A stretch of 26,379 nucleotides of DNA, taken from positions 1 through 26,379 of the IMG/VR virus record IMGVR_UViG_3300020465_000081; one strand, 5' to 3'. The stretch's first letter is position 1. Every line of letters begins with the position of its first letter. The position numbers and the translations under genes were made by a program. The stretch comes from a virus. A model generated the notes under the pieces. It was given only the letters and a program-made list of their open reading frames with translations. It ran no database searches and had not been told where the DNA came from. This document shows, piece by piece, positions 1 through 8,101 of this stretch.

Positions 1-1446
1 TAGTTGTTGTATGCTTACTTCTAAATCAGGTTGGAACATAACATCATGTGGTAGTCCTAACTGATTAATATAGTAGCTCAGTCTGTTGTTTAAGAATATC
101 AAGTTCTGTTCAATAATACGTTTTCTAACAAAACTATCCTTGTTTGTCAACAGTTTATATAGAAAGTCTTGATGTTCACGTACTTTTACCAATTGATTCA
201 TTGTGTCCCAATTGACTTCTTGTAATCCTTCGTTACGCATTTGATCTATTTGTTCACCATATGGATCACTTGTATCTTGCAGTTTAACTATTTCTGCACG
301 TAAAGTTGTTAGTGTGTTCTGATGTTGTAGAGCCTCTGCTAACGTGTTATAGTGTGTTACTGGCATTTGTCCTAACGTGCCAATATTTGTGATAACAGTA
401 TTGTGTTCTTGTTGCTGTGTTTGGTTTTCAATTATATTAGTTCTAGCATCGCCGAGTTGCTCTTCTTTGTTACGCAATATTTGTTCTTGACTGTCATCAT
501 GCAGATCCTGTCCACAAGCATGACACTTGTGATCCTTTAACAGTTTGATTTCATTTTCTAGTTTGGTTATTGTTCTATCATACTTTTTGTGATCTTTTAC
601 AATGCTATCCAGCCAACGTTGTGTTTCTGTGAGTTTGTTATTGTTTGTGTTCCATTCTTCGAGTGCTGAATGTTTAGCAACTTCATCATCGATATCCAGT
701 TTTTCCATCACTGATATTTCTTTTTCAATGTCAACTATGTCATCATCACGTTTTTTAATCCACATACGTTGTCGACGTTCTATATCAGCAATGCTTTTTT
801 CAAAACGTTCATTGGCTTCTTTGACAGCTGATATTTTTATTTCTTCTTCTTTGATGCTGTCACGTATAGTTTTTTGTTGTTCTTTTAATCGTTCTGCTTT
901 TTCTGTAAGCATTGTGATACCCAACAACTGTTCAATGATATCTCGTTGATCGTTGTTCTTCATGCTTAGGAAAGGCTCTGTGTATGTGTTGAGTGCCACA
1001 ATATGTTTGAACATGTCATGACTCATTCCTAACAGTTTGTCAATGACTTTCTGTGTTTCTCTACCTTCGCCTTGTTGTTCATCAGTAGCTTCATCACCTG
1101 ATTGTTGATTCTGTACATAGAATCTAAAGAAACGTGGGCTACGACCTCGTTCTACTCTGTATTCAACACCGTCTTTTTCAAACTCAACAGTAACAACCAT
1201 GTGTTTACTGTTTGTTTTATTAATGAGATTGTCTTTCTTAATGTTGTACAGAGCCAGTCCATACAGACTGTAGCTGAGTGCATTGATAATAGTGGTTTTA
1301 CCAGTACCATTACGAGAGCCATCTCCTCCCAAGTCCAAATTGTTGCCCAACACTAATGTAAGGCCACTACGATCTATATGAACAGCCTGAGTGACATTGC
1401 CGACACTCATGAAGTTCTTCATTGTGATAGTTTTTAATTTAAGCAT
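1..1446 (-). CDS. 46: Recombination endonuclease subunit gp46 (Rad50/SMC-like ATPase), C-terminus cut by window edge
   Basis: This is the ATPase subunit of the phage SbcCD/Mre11-Rad50-type nuclease, which with gp47 resects DNA ends for recombination-dependent replication. The 482 visible codons start at the ATG at 1446, which overlaps the end of gene 47 by 8 bases. The N-terminal lobe contains a Walker A loop, SRNGTGKTT (residues 44-52); its first position is Ser instead of the usual Gly. A long charged coiled-coil stretch follows, broken at residues 308-311 by the zinc-hook motif CHAC (bases 514-525). A second coiled-coil arm leads out of the window. T4 gp46 is about 560 residues, so roughly the last 80-100 residues, with the signature and Walker B motifs, should lie beyond base 1. 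It is the last gene of the leftward 55-47-46 unit. The identification is secure. Confidence 0.93.
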   Translation of the reverse strand, partial: MLKLKTITMKNFMSVGNVTQAVHIDRSGLTLVLGNNLDLGGDGSRNGTGKTTIINALSYSLYGLALYNIKKDNLINKTNSKHMVVTVEFEKDGVEYRVERGRSPRFFRFYVQNQQSGDEATDEQQGEGRETQKVIDKLLGMSHDMFKHIVALNTYTEPFLSMKNNDQRDIIEQLLGITMLTEKAERLKEQQKTIRDSIKEEEIKISAVKEANERFEKSIADIERRQRMWIKKRDDDIVDIEKEISVMEKLDIDDEVAKHSALEEWNTNNNKLTETQRWLDSIVKDHKKYDRTITKLENEIKLLKDHKCHACGQDLHDDSQEQILRNKEEQLGDARTNIIENQTQQQEHNTVITNIGTLGQMPVTHYNTLAEALQHQNTLTTLRAEIVKLQDTSDPYGEQIDQMRNEGLQEVNWDTMNQLVKVREHQDFLYKLLTNKDSFVRKRIIEQNLIFLNNRLSYYINQLGLPHDVMFQPDLEVSIQQL

Positions 1447-2461
1447 TCAATCCTTGATATATATCTACTAATAGTTTCTTGTCAATAAACTCACTGTCAA
1501 CCTGTTGTAATTGATTATACACTATTTGGTCAACACTTTCAACCTCTATATTTGCCTCTTCTGCCCAGTCTACAGCATGATCATCACGTTTAACTGGTAC
1601 TAGACTGAATTCACGCAGGTTATAATCCTTTGTGAGTGTTTCTTTAAGAAAGTTTGCTTCTTCGTAACTTACATTAACGTCCATGGACACACGAGCATAT
1701 ACATTGCTATCCAAGTATTGTTCTGGTTTATCTACTAATTGACTCAATGGAATAGTAATATACTTGGGTCCGTCATAGTTTACATACTCAGGCTCACTAC
1801 CCCAATCTAAAAACATAGCACCACGATCATGATCCCAAGCATCTGCATAGTTGTGTCCAAATGGTGAACCCAAATAGTGTACATTCTTTTTGCTTTGTCT
1901 TTTATGAAAGTGTCCTGAAAACACATATTCAGGATGTGCAAAATCATCTGCTTTCAATTCTCCATGATCAGGCATGTCTACCATAGCATTCATTTTAAAG
2001 TAGGGCAACTCAAAATGTCCAAACACATAGCGTGATTTGATCTTCTTCATGTTTTTCCATTCATCGCCTACTAACCACGGAACTAATGCAACACCGTTTT
2101 CTTCCAGCATTACATCATTTACCATGTGTACATTATGATGCAGACCTGCGTAAGGCATACTATTAATTTCACGTTTTTCTCTGTAATACAAATCATGGTT
2201 ACCCATAATCATGTATACATTTTCAAACGTTTCTGCTAAAAAGCCTACGTTGCTCACACTATAATTTAATGTGCTTGTGTTTAGTGTAGCTCTATGGTGA
2301 TGCCAATCACCTAAGAATATACAAGTTTCTGCCCCACGTTTTTTACTTTCTGCACAAAACCATTTAACAAATGCTTCACAATCGTTGTTGTAAGTTCTAT
2401 TGTTATTTTTTTGGCCAAAGTGAATATCCGTGAAGCACGCCACTTTATTAAAAAATTGCAT
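1439..2461 (-). CDS. 47: Recombination endonuclease subunit gp47 (Mre11/SbcD-like nuclease)
   Basis: This is the metallophosphoesterase nuclease partner of gp46. All family metal-binding motifs can be read in the 340 residues: TDIHFG (D12, H14), GDWHHH (D52 and following histidines), GNHD (residues 87-90), FGHFE (147-151) and SGHFHKR (182-188). T4 gp47 is about 339 residues, so this is full length. The ATG at 2461 lies one base past the gene 55 stop and is preceded by AAGGG (2467-2471, minus strand), a reasonable ribosome site. The stop overlaps the start of gene 46, which suggests translational coupling and matched amounts of the two subunits. Nothing in the sequence suggests loss of activity. 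Confidence 0.95.
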   Translation of the reverse strand: MQFFNKVACFTDIHFGQKNNNRTYNNDCEAFVKWFCAESKKRGAETCIFLGDWHHHRATLNTSTLNYSVSNVGFLAETFENVYMIMGNHDLYYREKREINSMPYAGLHHNVHMVNDVMLEENGVALVPWLVGDEWKNMKKIKSRYVFGHFELPYFKMNAMVDMPDHGELKADDFAHPEYVFSGHFHKRQSKKNVHYLGSPFGHNYADAWDHDRGAMFLDWGSEPEYVNYDGPKYITIPLSQLVDKPEQYLDSNVYARVSMDVNVSYEEANFLKETLTKDYNLREFSLVPVKRDDHAVDWAEEANIEVESVDQIVYNQLQQVDSEFIDKKLLVDIYQGLNA

Positions 2462-2462
2462 A

Positions 2463-3317
2463 CTAACCCTTTGCGTTTAACTTTGTGTGATCATCTAGTT
2501 CTTTCATTTTCATTTCGTGTTCAATTTGTCTTGTCCAGCTAGGGTTTTGCCCAGCTTCAATTAACAAGTCATCTCTTATGTTTTGATTACGTTTTTCTAA
2601 ATTTAGAACTCTTGTAAAGCTATTTGTAATGGCGGCTGTATAATATGCAAATGGATTCTGTGATTTGCTTTCATCAAACTGCAATCCTATCTGAGATAGT
2701 TGCAATAGTGCCTGTGAACGCATTTCATCTACATAAGTGTATCCACGCCAGTTACTTCGCATACTGTAACGGTGACACAACATCATAAACATCTTTGCTA
2801 GTTTAGGTGTTATAGTTCCATGATCTACACTAAAATGTCCATTGCCCAAGCCACCTTCCCAGTGACTACGCAACACTTCGTCCCATTCTCCGTCATTAAG
2901 TTTAACATGTTTAAATGGAGGATAGTTACATCTTGAATGATGATCAGCTACAGTTTTTGGTTTGTTTTTTCTTTGTTCCAGTGGTATATGATCAAACGTC
3001 ATAACTCGTAAAACTAGATCTTCGTCTTTGATTGACTTTGGATCTACATTGAATTGATTTTGTTTAGGCCTTTGACTGCGTTTACCATTGTTTATTTCCC
3101 AGTCTAACATGGCTTCTTCATACATACGTTTCTCTTGCCTCGTAGCACGATTCTGCCTTGCTTCTTTCAAAACACTTTTGGTAATCTTATCGTCTTTGCC
3201 TATGATGAGATCATATACTGTATTTTCTTCATCTTGAAACCAACAAAAACTCAATTTGCTTTTGTGAATCTCTGCTAATAGGTCTTTGTTGTTTAAATAA
3301 TTTACTCTTTTTGCCAT
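2463..3317 (-). CDS. 55: Late-transcription sigma factor gp55, with long N-terminal extension
   Basis: In T4, gp55 is the small sigma factor that directs host RNA polymerase to TATAAATA late promoters, with sliding-clamp help. The family core is seen at residues 172-255: RGYTYVDEM (191-199) followed by NPFAYYTAAITNSF (221-234) and a basic helix, matching sigma region 2. At 284 residues it is about 100 longer than T4 gp55 (185). The first 170 residues are not sigma-like by eye; they include YLNNKDLLAEIHKSK (7-21) and a basic stretch around 50-85. The ATG at 3317 follows AAAGAGG (3322-3328) and a strong sigma70-type promoter, consistent with expression by unmodified host polymerase before late genes are read. 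The C-terminal tail is charged (KELDDHTKLNAKG); I cannot identify a clamp-binding motif in it. Confidence 0.85.
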   Translation of the reverse strand: MAKRVNYLNNKDLLAEIHKSKLSFCWFQDEENTVYDLIIGKDDKITKSVLKEARQNRATRQEKRMYEEAMLDWEINNGKRSQRPKQNQFNVDPKSIKDEDLVLRVMTFDHIPLEQRKNKPKTVADHHSRCNYPPFKHVKLNDGEWDEVLRSHWEGGLGNGHFSVDHGTITPKLAKMFMMLCHRYSMRSNWRGYTYVDEMRSQALLQLSQIGLQFDESKSQNPFAYYTAAITNSFTRVLNLEKRNQNIRDDLLIEAGQNPSWTRQIEHEMKMKELDDHTKLNAKG

Positions 3318-3340
3318 TGAACCTCTTTCGGATTTATGTT

Positions 3341-3369
3341 AGTATAGTATGTCTGCGAACAAAAGTCAA
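3341..3369 (-). promoter_or_regulatory. Sigma70-type promoter for 55-47-46
   Basis: On the minus strand, TTGACT (3369-3364) and TATACT (3346-3341) are separated by exactly 17 bases, near the Escherichia coli-type consensus. Predicted start is near 3334, giving a leader of about 17 bases to the gene 55 ATG at 3317, with an AAAGAGG ribosome site in it. It would let host polymerase transcribe the late sigma factor gene early. No phage middle-promoter motif was recognised nearby. Confidence 0.75.
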
Positions 3370-3384
3370 TGGTTTTTCTGCAGG

Positions 3385-3392
3385 CTAAATAC
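3385..3392 (+). promoter_or_regulatory. T4-type late promoter box upstream of the baseplate operon
   Basis: CTAAATAC differs from the T4 late consensus TATAAATA at three positions (1, 2 and 8) and keeps the TAAATA core. It sits 18 bases upstream of the ATG at 3411. With the box at -13 to -6, transcription would start near 3398, just upstream of the AGAGG ribosome site (3400-3404). The placement in the only divergent intergenic gap supports function; the short degenerate motif limits certainty. Confidence 0.5.
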
Positions 3393-3410
3393 AAGTAACA
3401 GAGGTTTTGT

Positions 3411-4019
3411 ATGAGATTTAGTGAAATAACAGAAGCAGTAGCAGACAACATCGCAGTTTTTTACGGTGGTCGTTTTCAACCTATGCATATAGCACACCAA
3501 CAAGTTTATGATCATCTAGTATCTAAGTTTGGGACCGCTAATGTATTTATCGCTACAACTTTCAGTCAAAAAGCACAAAAGGCCCATGCTATGAAAGACT
3601 TTAGCAGTGATCCTTTTACATTTGATGAGAAGAAATCAATCATGTCCAAAATGCATGGTATACCTGCAGACAAGATCATTGACACCAATCCATACAGGCC
3701 AGAACTAGCAAAAATAGGCAGAGATCCAAACAACACGGCAGTGGTTGTGGTGTATAGTGCAAAAGATGCCGGAAGGCTAGGCACTGGTGGTGTGTTGCAA
3801 CCATACAAAGACGGCGAATTACAACCAGCCAGTGATGACAGAGCATATGTTTATGTTGCTCCTGAAATGCAGGGTGGCATGAGTGCTAGTGATTTTAGAT
3901 CAGCAATGAGCGATCCAAACAACACAGATCAAGCAAAAGCACAGGTGTTTAAGAAATTCTTTGGCAAATTTGATGATGGTGTTTACAAATTTATAGATGG
4001 AAGATTAAATGCAAACTGA
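3411..4019 (+). CDS. Nucleotidyltransferase of the HxGH/NadM-like superfamily
   Basis: This 202-residue protein resembles nicotinamide-mononucleotide or cytidylyl transferases, which move an NMP from NTP to a small substrate. The nucleotide-binding motif is GGRFQPMHIAH (residues 19-29; His26 and His29 replace the HxGH pair as HxxH). DPFTFDEKKSIM (67-78) follows, and MSASDFR (157-163) matches the C-terminal SxTxxR phosphate-binding motif. The substrate cannot be read from sequence; NMN adenylyltransferase (NAD salvage) is the best guess. The N-terminus MRFSEITEA looks like a T4 capsid-targeting peptide with an I-x-E cleavage site (see findings). The start at 3411 has AGAGG 6 bases upstream and is the first gene after the late box, so expression is likely late. 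It overlaps the next gene by 11 bases. Confidence 0.75.
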   Translation: MRFSEITEAVADNIAVFYGGRFQPMHIAHQQVYDHLVSKFGTANVFIATTFSQKAQKAHAMKDFSSDPFTFDEKKSIMSKMHGIPADKIIDTNPYRPELAKIGRDPNNTAVVVVYSAKDAGRLGTGGVLQPYKDGELQPASDDRAYVYVAPEMQGGMSASDFRSAMSDPNNTDQAKAQVFKKFFGKFDDGVYKFIDGRLNAN

Positions 4020-4662
4020 TACCAGACCTACACTTAGACCTAAAGGCTCTGGCGATTTATTATTCCAAGGGCCAGCTGAAGCATTAAAATCTGCCACTGG
4101 TCGAACAGGTTCTATGGTATTTCCATACACGCCAACCATTACATATCAAAGAAGTGCTAACTATGGAACCTATGAACTACCTCATACAAACTATCAACCA
4201 AAATATTATGTAAGCACTGGTTCACCTACCTTACAGGTAACAGGTTTGTTTACCAATCAAACAGAAGATGAAATACGTTACACACAAGGCTGTTTGCATT
4301 TTTTAAGAATGGCAAGTTTAAGTCACTTTGGCGAACAAGATCCACACAGAGGAACACCACCTCCGGTAATGTTGTTTAGTGCCTATGGTGCAAATCAGTT
4401 TAATAATTTTTCTTGTGTGATAGGAAACGTTTCTTATACACTAGACAGCGAAGCAGATTATCTCGAAGCAGGTACTTCTTCTTCGGGTGGTGCTCAAACA
4501 ACTACACTTGGTGGTATTGGCGGAAGCAGTACTGTGATACTGCCTGCACAAATGTTTATTGCTATTGACTTAATACATCAACCAGATCTTCTAGCAACAA
4601 GAAAAGATTTTACTGTTGCTGAAATGGCATCTGGTAATTTACTCACTAGAGGATTTATATAA
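4009..4662 (+). CDS. 48: Baseplate tail-tube cap protein, gp48-like (gp54 possible)
   Basis: In T4, gp48 and gp54 cap the baseplate hub and start tail-tube assembly. This 217-residue protein resembles the C-terminal half of T4 gp48 by eye. It has a strand-rich segment, then TNQTEDEIRYTQGCLHFLR (83-101) where gp48 has a comparable helix, then an MLFSAYG strand, NFSCVIGNVSYTLDSEAD, and a closing strand PAQMFIAIDLIHQ, similar to gp48's final beta sheet and linker. It is much shorter than T4 gp48 (364). Residues 155-173 form a Ser/Gly/Thr-rich loop. The ATG at 4009 overlaps the preceding gene, with GGAAG about 7 bases before it. Its position beside gp53- and hub-type genes supports a baseplate role. 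The gp48 versus gp54 choice is uncertain. Confidence 0.6.
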   Translation: MQTDTRPTLRPKGSGDLLFQGPAEALKSATGRTGSMVFPYTPTITYQRSANYGTYELPHTNYQPKYYVSTGSPTLQVTGLFTNQTEDEIRYTQGCLHFLRMASLSHFGEQDPHRGTPPPVMLFSAYGANQFNNFSCVIGNVSYTLDSEADYLEAGTSSSGGAQTTTLGGIGGSSTVILPAQMFIAIDLIHQPDLLATRKDFTVAEMASGNLLTRGFI

Positions 4663-4964
4663 TGGCATCAGTATATAGAAACGACAGTCATTTAGCAAAC
4701 ACACGAGTTAATTCAAAGTTCACCGAGTTGTATGAACCAGGCAATGAATTTTTTACAGCAGATACCACAGAACATGAAATTGAATCTAAACACAATCAAA
4801 GACCTGACCTGTTAGCATTTGAATTATATGGCAATCAAAGACTGTGGTGGTTGTTCATGCATTTCAATCCAAACATTATAAAAGATCCTATCATGGACTT
4901 CACAGCAGGCAAAACCATAATAGTTCCAGTAGCACAAGGTGGCTCAACTGATATGAGGATGTAG
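4662..4964 (+). CDS. 53: Baseplate wedge protein gp53-like, short form with LysM-like ending
   Basis: This 100-residue protein carries the gp53 hallmark: a leading helix with ELYGNQRLWWLFMHFNPN (54-71), corresponding to T4 gp53's 'IYGNPQLYWVLLMCN'. It ends with IKDPIMDFTAGKTIIVP (72-88), which reads like the end of a LysM or tail-protein-X fold. T4 gp53 is 196 residues, so the protein is about half length and lacks the C-terminal domain. In T4, gp53 locks neighbouring wedges together around the hub. The start overlaps the previous stop by one base (TAATG), with AGAGGA upstream, pointing to coupled translation. A P2 gpX-type protein is the main alternative; such proteins share this fold. Confidence 0.65.
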   Translation: MASVYRNDSHLANTRVNSKFTELYEPGNEFFTADTTEHEIESKHNQRPDLLAFELYGNQRLWWLFMHFNPNIIKDPIMDFTAGKTIIVPVAQGGSTDMRM

Positions 4965-4966
4965 TT

Positions 4967-7900
4967 ATGAGTCACGCATGGTGGCATATATGGGGCGGTA
5001 ACAAATCAAATTCAGGAACAACCGCTGATGCAGATCCCAAAAAGAACATAGGCTATGGTAAAGGCCAATATCATCCTGATACTGGCATGCTTAATACTGG
5101 CATAGCAATAATGGACGATGAGGCGTTTTATAGTGGTGCGGGCAATATGTTTCTTAAAGACCAAAATGAGCTTTCTTTACAAATAAAAGAAGATGCCGCC
5201 CTTCAAACTGGTGGGCTCGATCAAGGATCCAGCACATCTATAGATATGGAAACTTTGTATAAAAACAATCGTGTACTAACAGTTGGCAATGGTGTTGATA
5301 ATATCGCGATAGATCCATACGAGTTTGAAGACGAATTTAAGTCTGATTCACAAATTGCAAACCTTTATGGTGAGAGATTTGACGGCACCCTTGAGACAAT
5401 GAACCAACGAGGATACAGACACAGACAGAAAAAAGCTCCTGCTGAAGAACCATTTATGATAGGCGATTGGGAAACAAATAAACTAAATGATCTAGATAAT
5501 CCAACATACCATTTAACATTGTATATAGATAACAAACAACATGTCAACAGAGAAATGCATGAAAGACAAGGTGTTATCATTGCTGAAACAGGTTCAACCA
5601 CATATTTTCACATTGATAATTTAGAAATCTCAACACCTTGCGGAGGATCACATGCTGTCACAAACATAGCACCAGAATTAACATGGACCATCACAGAACC
5701 CAATGGTGCGGCATTTTTTCCCAAGCTGATGGAAATATGTGAAAAAAAGGGAATACCTACAGTAGCTGAGGCCGGCTATGCACTTGAATTAAGATTTAAA
5801 GGCAGAGATAAAATAACTGGTCAACCCAAAACATCTAATCAAAAATGGGTCTACAAACTTTCAGTCACTGATGTACAAACCAAACATGGCATTGATGGTA
5901 GCACATATAATTTTAGAGCAGTTCATTTATCAGACACCGCGGCAAAGGCCTCATGGAACAATCCAAACGAAACAATTACAGTTACACAATGTTCTACACT
6001 AGGTGAAGCAATGAAAGGACTAGAAGAACAGCTTAACAAATATCACAATAGGCATGCATTAAAAAGTTCTTCTAAACCAGACACAGTAAAAATAACTTTG
6101 ATAGATCGTGGTTGGGCATCATGGAAACTTAAACCACCAACAGGAAGTTCAACCAACACAAACAAACCTGAGAAAAGCGACTGGACATTAGATGCTGGTA
6201 GTTCTGTTAAAGATTTTATAACTAAACTTATTTTACACACACAAGAAATGGAAGATAGATTAGACGAAGCAGGTGTGGATATTAAAATTGACACAAGAGA
6301 CAGAGTTGATCATATTAAAGAGTTTTACATCAAATATTTTAAAGTTAAAACCACTGTAAAAATTGGCAGTCTATGGAATGACTCAATGAAAAAGTTCAAC
6401 GAAGATTGCGAATATATTATATTTCCTTTCAATGAACCTCCACCAGAAAAACAAGCTCGATTTGAACAAATTGCAGAAAGCATAAAATTACAAAGACAAA
6501 AACTTGCAAAAATAAAAGAATTAGATATAATGACAAAACGCTATGATTATGTGCATACAGGATTAAACACAGAAGTAATACAGTTTGATGCAACATTAGA
6601 CATGGCATTTTTTCAACCTGAAGTAGCATATGGTGGTAAGACATCCTACAACGTGAAGGCAAAGAAAGCAGATATACCTGAAGATCCTAGTGATATTGAT
6701 CCTTCATCAGAATCTGCTATACTGGCAAAGCTACAAGAAGACATTGATAGAGCTTTAAAGATAAGAACCAAATATGGCAATCTAGAACAAGAATTAATAG
6801 GAGAACAAAGTAATCCAATGCGGCAGGATCCGGTCCTGCAGGGTCAAATTGCTAAAAAAATTAAAGACGCTCGAAAGAACGTTGAAAAAGCAGACAAACA
6901 ATTAAATGCATTATCTAATATAAAAGCTCAAAGATTACGATTTGCTTATGAAGATGCTTTAGGTGTAACCGAACAGGGTGATACAACCTATCTAGGTGAT
7001 ATTAATGTTGGTGGTGATCAAAATGTTACTAGGAAATATCTTCCTACCTATGCAAAGCGTACCACACAAGTTGATAATGGTGCTTTGATGGAAACAGCAA
7101 AACAAAATTTAGAAAATACCAGTGGTGATATGCTTAACATAGAAATAGGCATTAAAGGAGATCCTTATTGGTTAGGTGCACCAGCAACAGGAACTGGTTG
7201 GGAAAAACAAGAAAGGCCAGATGGTCGCACATTTAAAATTGTAGAACGAGGATTGGTAGATTATGATATTGGTCCTCCTGTATTTTTGTTCAGCATGTTT
7301 TTTCCAGATCCATTACATGGTAACAAGCCATACTTTAATAAATTGTATTCAGGTGTGTATAAAGCCATGACAGTAATACATCAATTTCGCGGAGGACAAT
7401 TTACACAATTTCTTACAGGTGTTAGAGATACAGCTATTACAGAACCAAATGTAATCATGCTAGTAAATGCATTAAAGCCATCAATGGTTGGCAAAGGCGA
7501 TATAGCAAAACCAACAGACGATGGTAATGATGAAGGACTCAATGGTATTGCATCTGATGGAGCCAATGTAGCACCAGCAGGTGAAGTACCTGCTACAGTC
7601 TCTGGCAGAGAACAACAAGTGATGGATAGATTGATCAATCATCATGGACTTACACCTGCTCAGGCGGCAGGTGTTGTGGGCAACCTCAATAAAGAAAGTG
7701 CATTAAAAACTGGTGCTAGAAATCCAGGAGATGGTAACGATGGCAGTGACAGTATTGGTATTGCACAATGGAATAGCACTAGAGCAGATAACCTTAAAGC
7801 GTTTGCGGCCAGTAAAAACGTCAGTCATTTAGATTTAAATACACAAGCAGATTTTATCATGCATGAATTAAACGGCAGTGGTGCATATGGTGGTGGATCA

Positions 7901-8092
7901 GAGTCTGGTGCATGGAATAGATTGAAGAACGCATCCAATGAACAATCGGCGGCAGAAGCATTTACATACTATGAACGATTCAAAGATTATAATGTTGCTG
8001 GTAATCACGAAACAATATCTAGAAAATCACAAGCTAGTAGAATTTTAAATAATTACTATTCAAATCAAAATACCCAACCGGAACTGAGCTAG
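4967..8092 (+). CDS. Baseplate hub protein fused to a C-terminal tail lysozyme
   Basis: This is a 1041-residue multidomain hub protein. Residues 1-150 are Gly/Asp/Asn-rich. About 165-340 is a beta-rich region (with TNIAPELTWTITEPNG near 231) that I take for the gp27-type hub barrel. About 400-545 contains a mixed region ending in KRYDYVHTGLNTEVIQFD. Residues 571-664 are highly charged and probably coiled coil. Residues 885-1030 match the tail lysozyme family (Phage_lysozyme2): GLTPAQAAGVVGNLNKES with candidate catalytic Glu910, then SIGIAQWN, then TQADFIMHEL. This domain would open peptidoglycan during injection. It starts two bases after the gp53-like gene, with AGGA upstream. The spike gene follows directly. 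The hub identity is inferred from position and size; the lysozyme domain is well supported. Confidence 0.8.
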   Translation: MSHAWWHIWGGNKSNSGTTADADPKKNIGYGKGQYHPDTGMLNTGIAIMDDEAFYSGAGNMFLKDQNELSLQIKEDAALQTGGLDQGSSTSIDMETLYKNNRVLTVGNGVDNIAIDPYEFEDEFKSDSQIANLYGERFDGTLETMNQRGYRHRQKKAPAEEPFMIGDWETNKLNDLDNPTYHLTLYIDNKQHVNREMHERQGVIIAETGSTTYFHIDNLEISTPCGGSHAVTNIAPELTWTITEPNGAAFFPKLMEICEKKGIPTVAEAGYALELRFKGRDKITGQPKTSNQKWVYKLSVTDVQTKHGIDGSTYNFRAVHLSDTAAKASWNNPNETITVTQCSTLGEAMKGLEEQLNKYHNRHALKSSSKPDTVKITLIDRGWASWKLKPPTGSSTNTNKPEKSDWTLDAGSSVKDFITKLILHTQEMEDRLDEAGVDIKIDTRDRVDHIKEFYIKYFKVKTTVKIGSLWNDSMKKFNEDCEYIIFPFNEPPPEKQARFEQIAESIKLQRQKLAKIKELDIMTKRYDYVHTGLNTEVIQFDATLDMAFFQPEVAYGGKTSYNVKAKKADIPEDPSDIDPSSESAILAKLQEDIDRALKIRTKYGNLEQELIGEQSNPMRQDPVLQGQIAKKIKDARKNVEKADKQLNALSNIKAQRLRFAYEDALGVTEQGDTTYLGDINVGGDQNVTRKYLPTYAKRTTQVDNGALMETAKQNLENTSGDMLNIEIGIKGDPYWLGAPATGTGWEKQERPDGRTFKIVERGLVDYDIGPPVFLFSMFFPDPLHGNKPYFNKLYSGVYKAMTVIHQFRGGQFTQFLTGVRDTAITEPNVIMLVNALKPSMVGKGDIAKPTDDGNDEGLNGIASDGANVAPAGEVPATVSGREQQVMDRLINHHGLTPAQAAGVVGNLNKESALKTGARNPGDGNDGSDSIGIAQWNSTRADNLKAFAASKNVSHLDLNTQADFIMHELNGSGAYGGGSESGAWNRLKNASNEQSAAEAFTYYERFKDYNVAGNHETISRKSQASRILNNYYSNQNTQPELS

Positions 8093-8101
8093 GATATAAT
8101 A

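Noticed and set aside
602-949. Plus-strand open frame of 115 codons opposite gene 46
   Set aside because: It is antisense to the coiled-coil region of gp46; the Ser/Phe/Ile-rich product is a mirror of Glu/Lys/Asp codons.
3544-3551. Minus-strand GATAAATA, a late-type box that could serve gene 55
   Set aside because: It is an isolated match within an AT-rich coding region, 230 bases from the gene 55 start, while a far better promoter lies directly upstream of gene 55.
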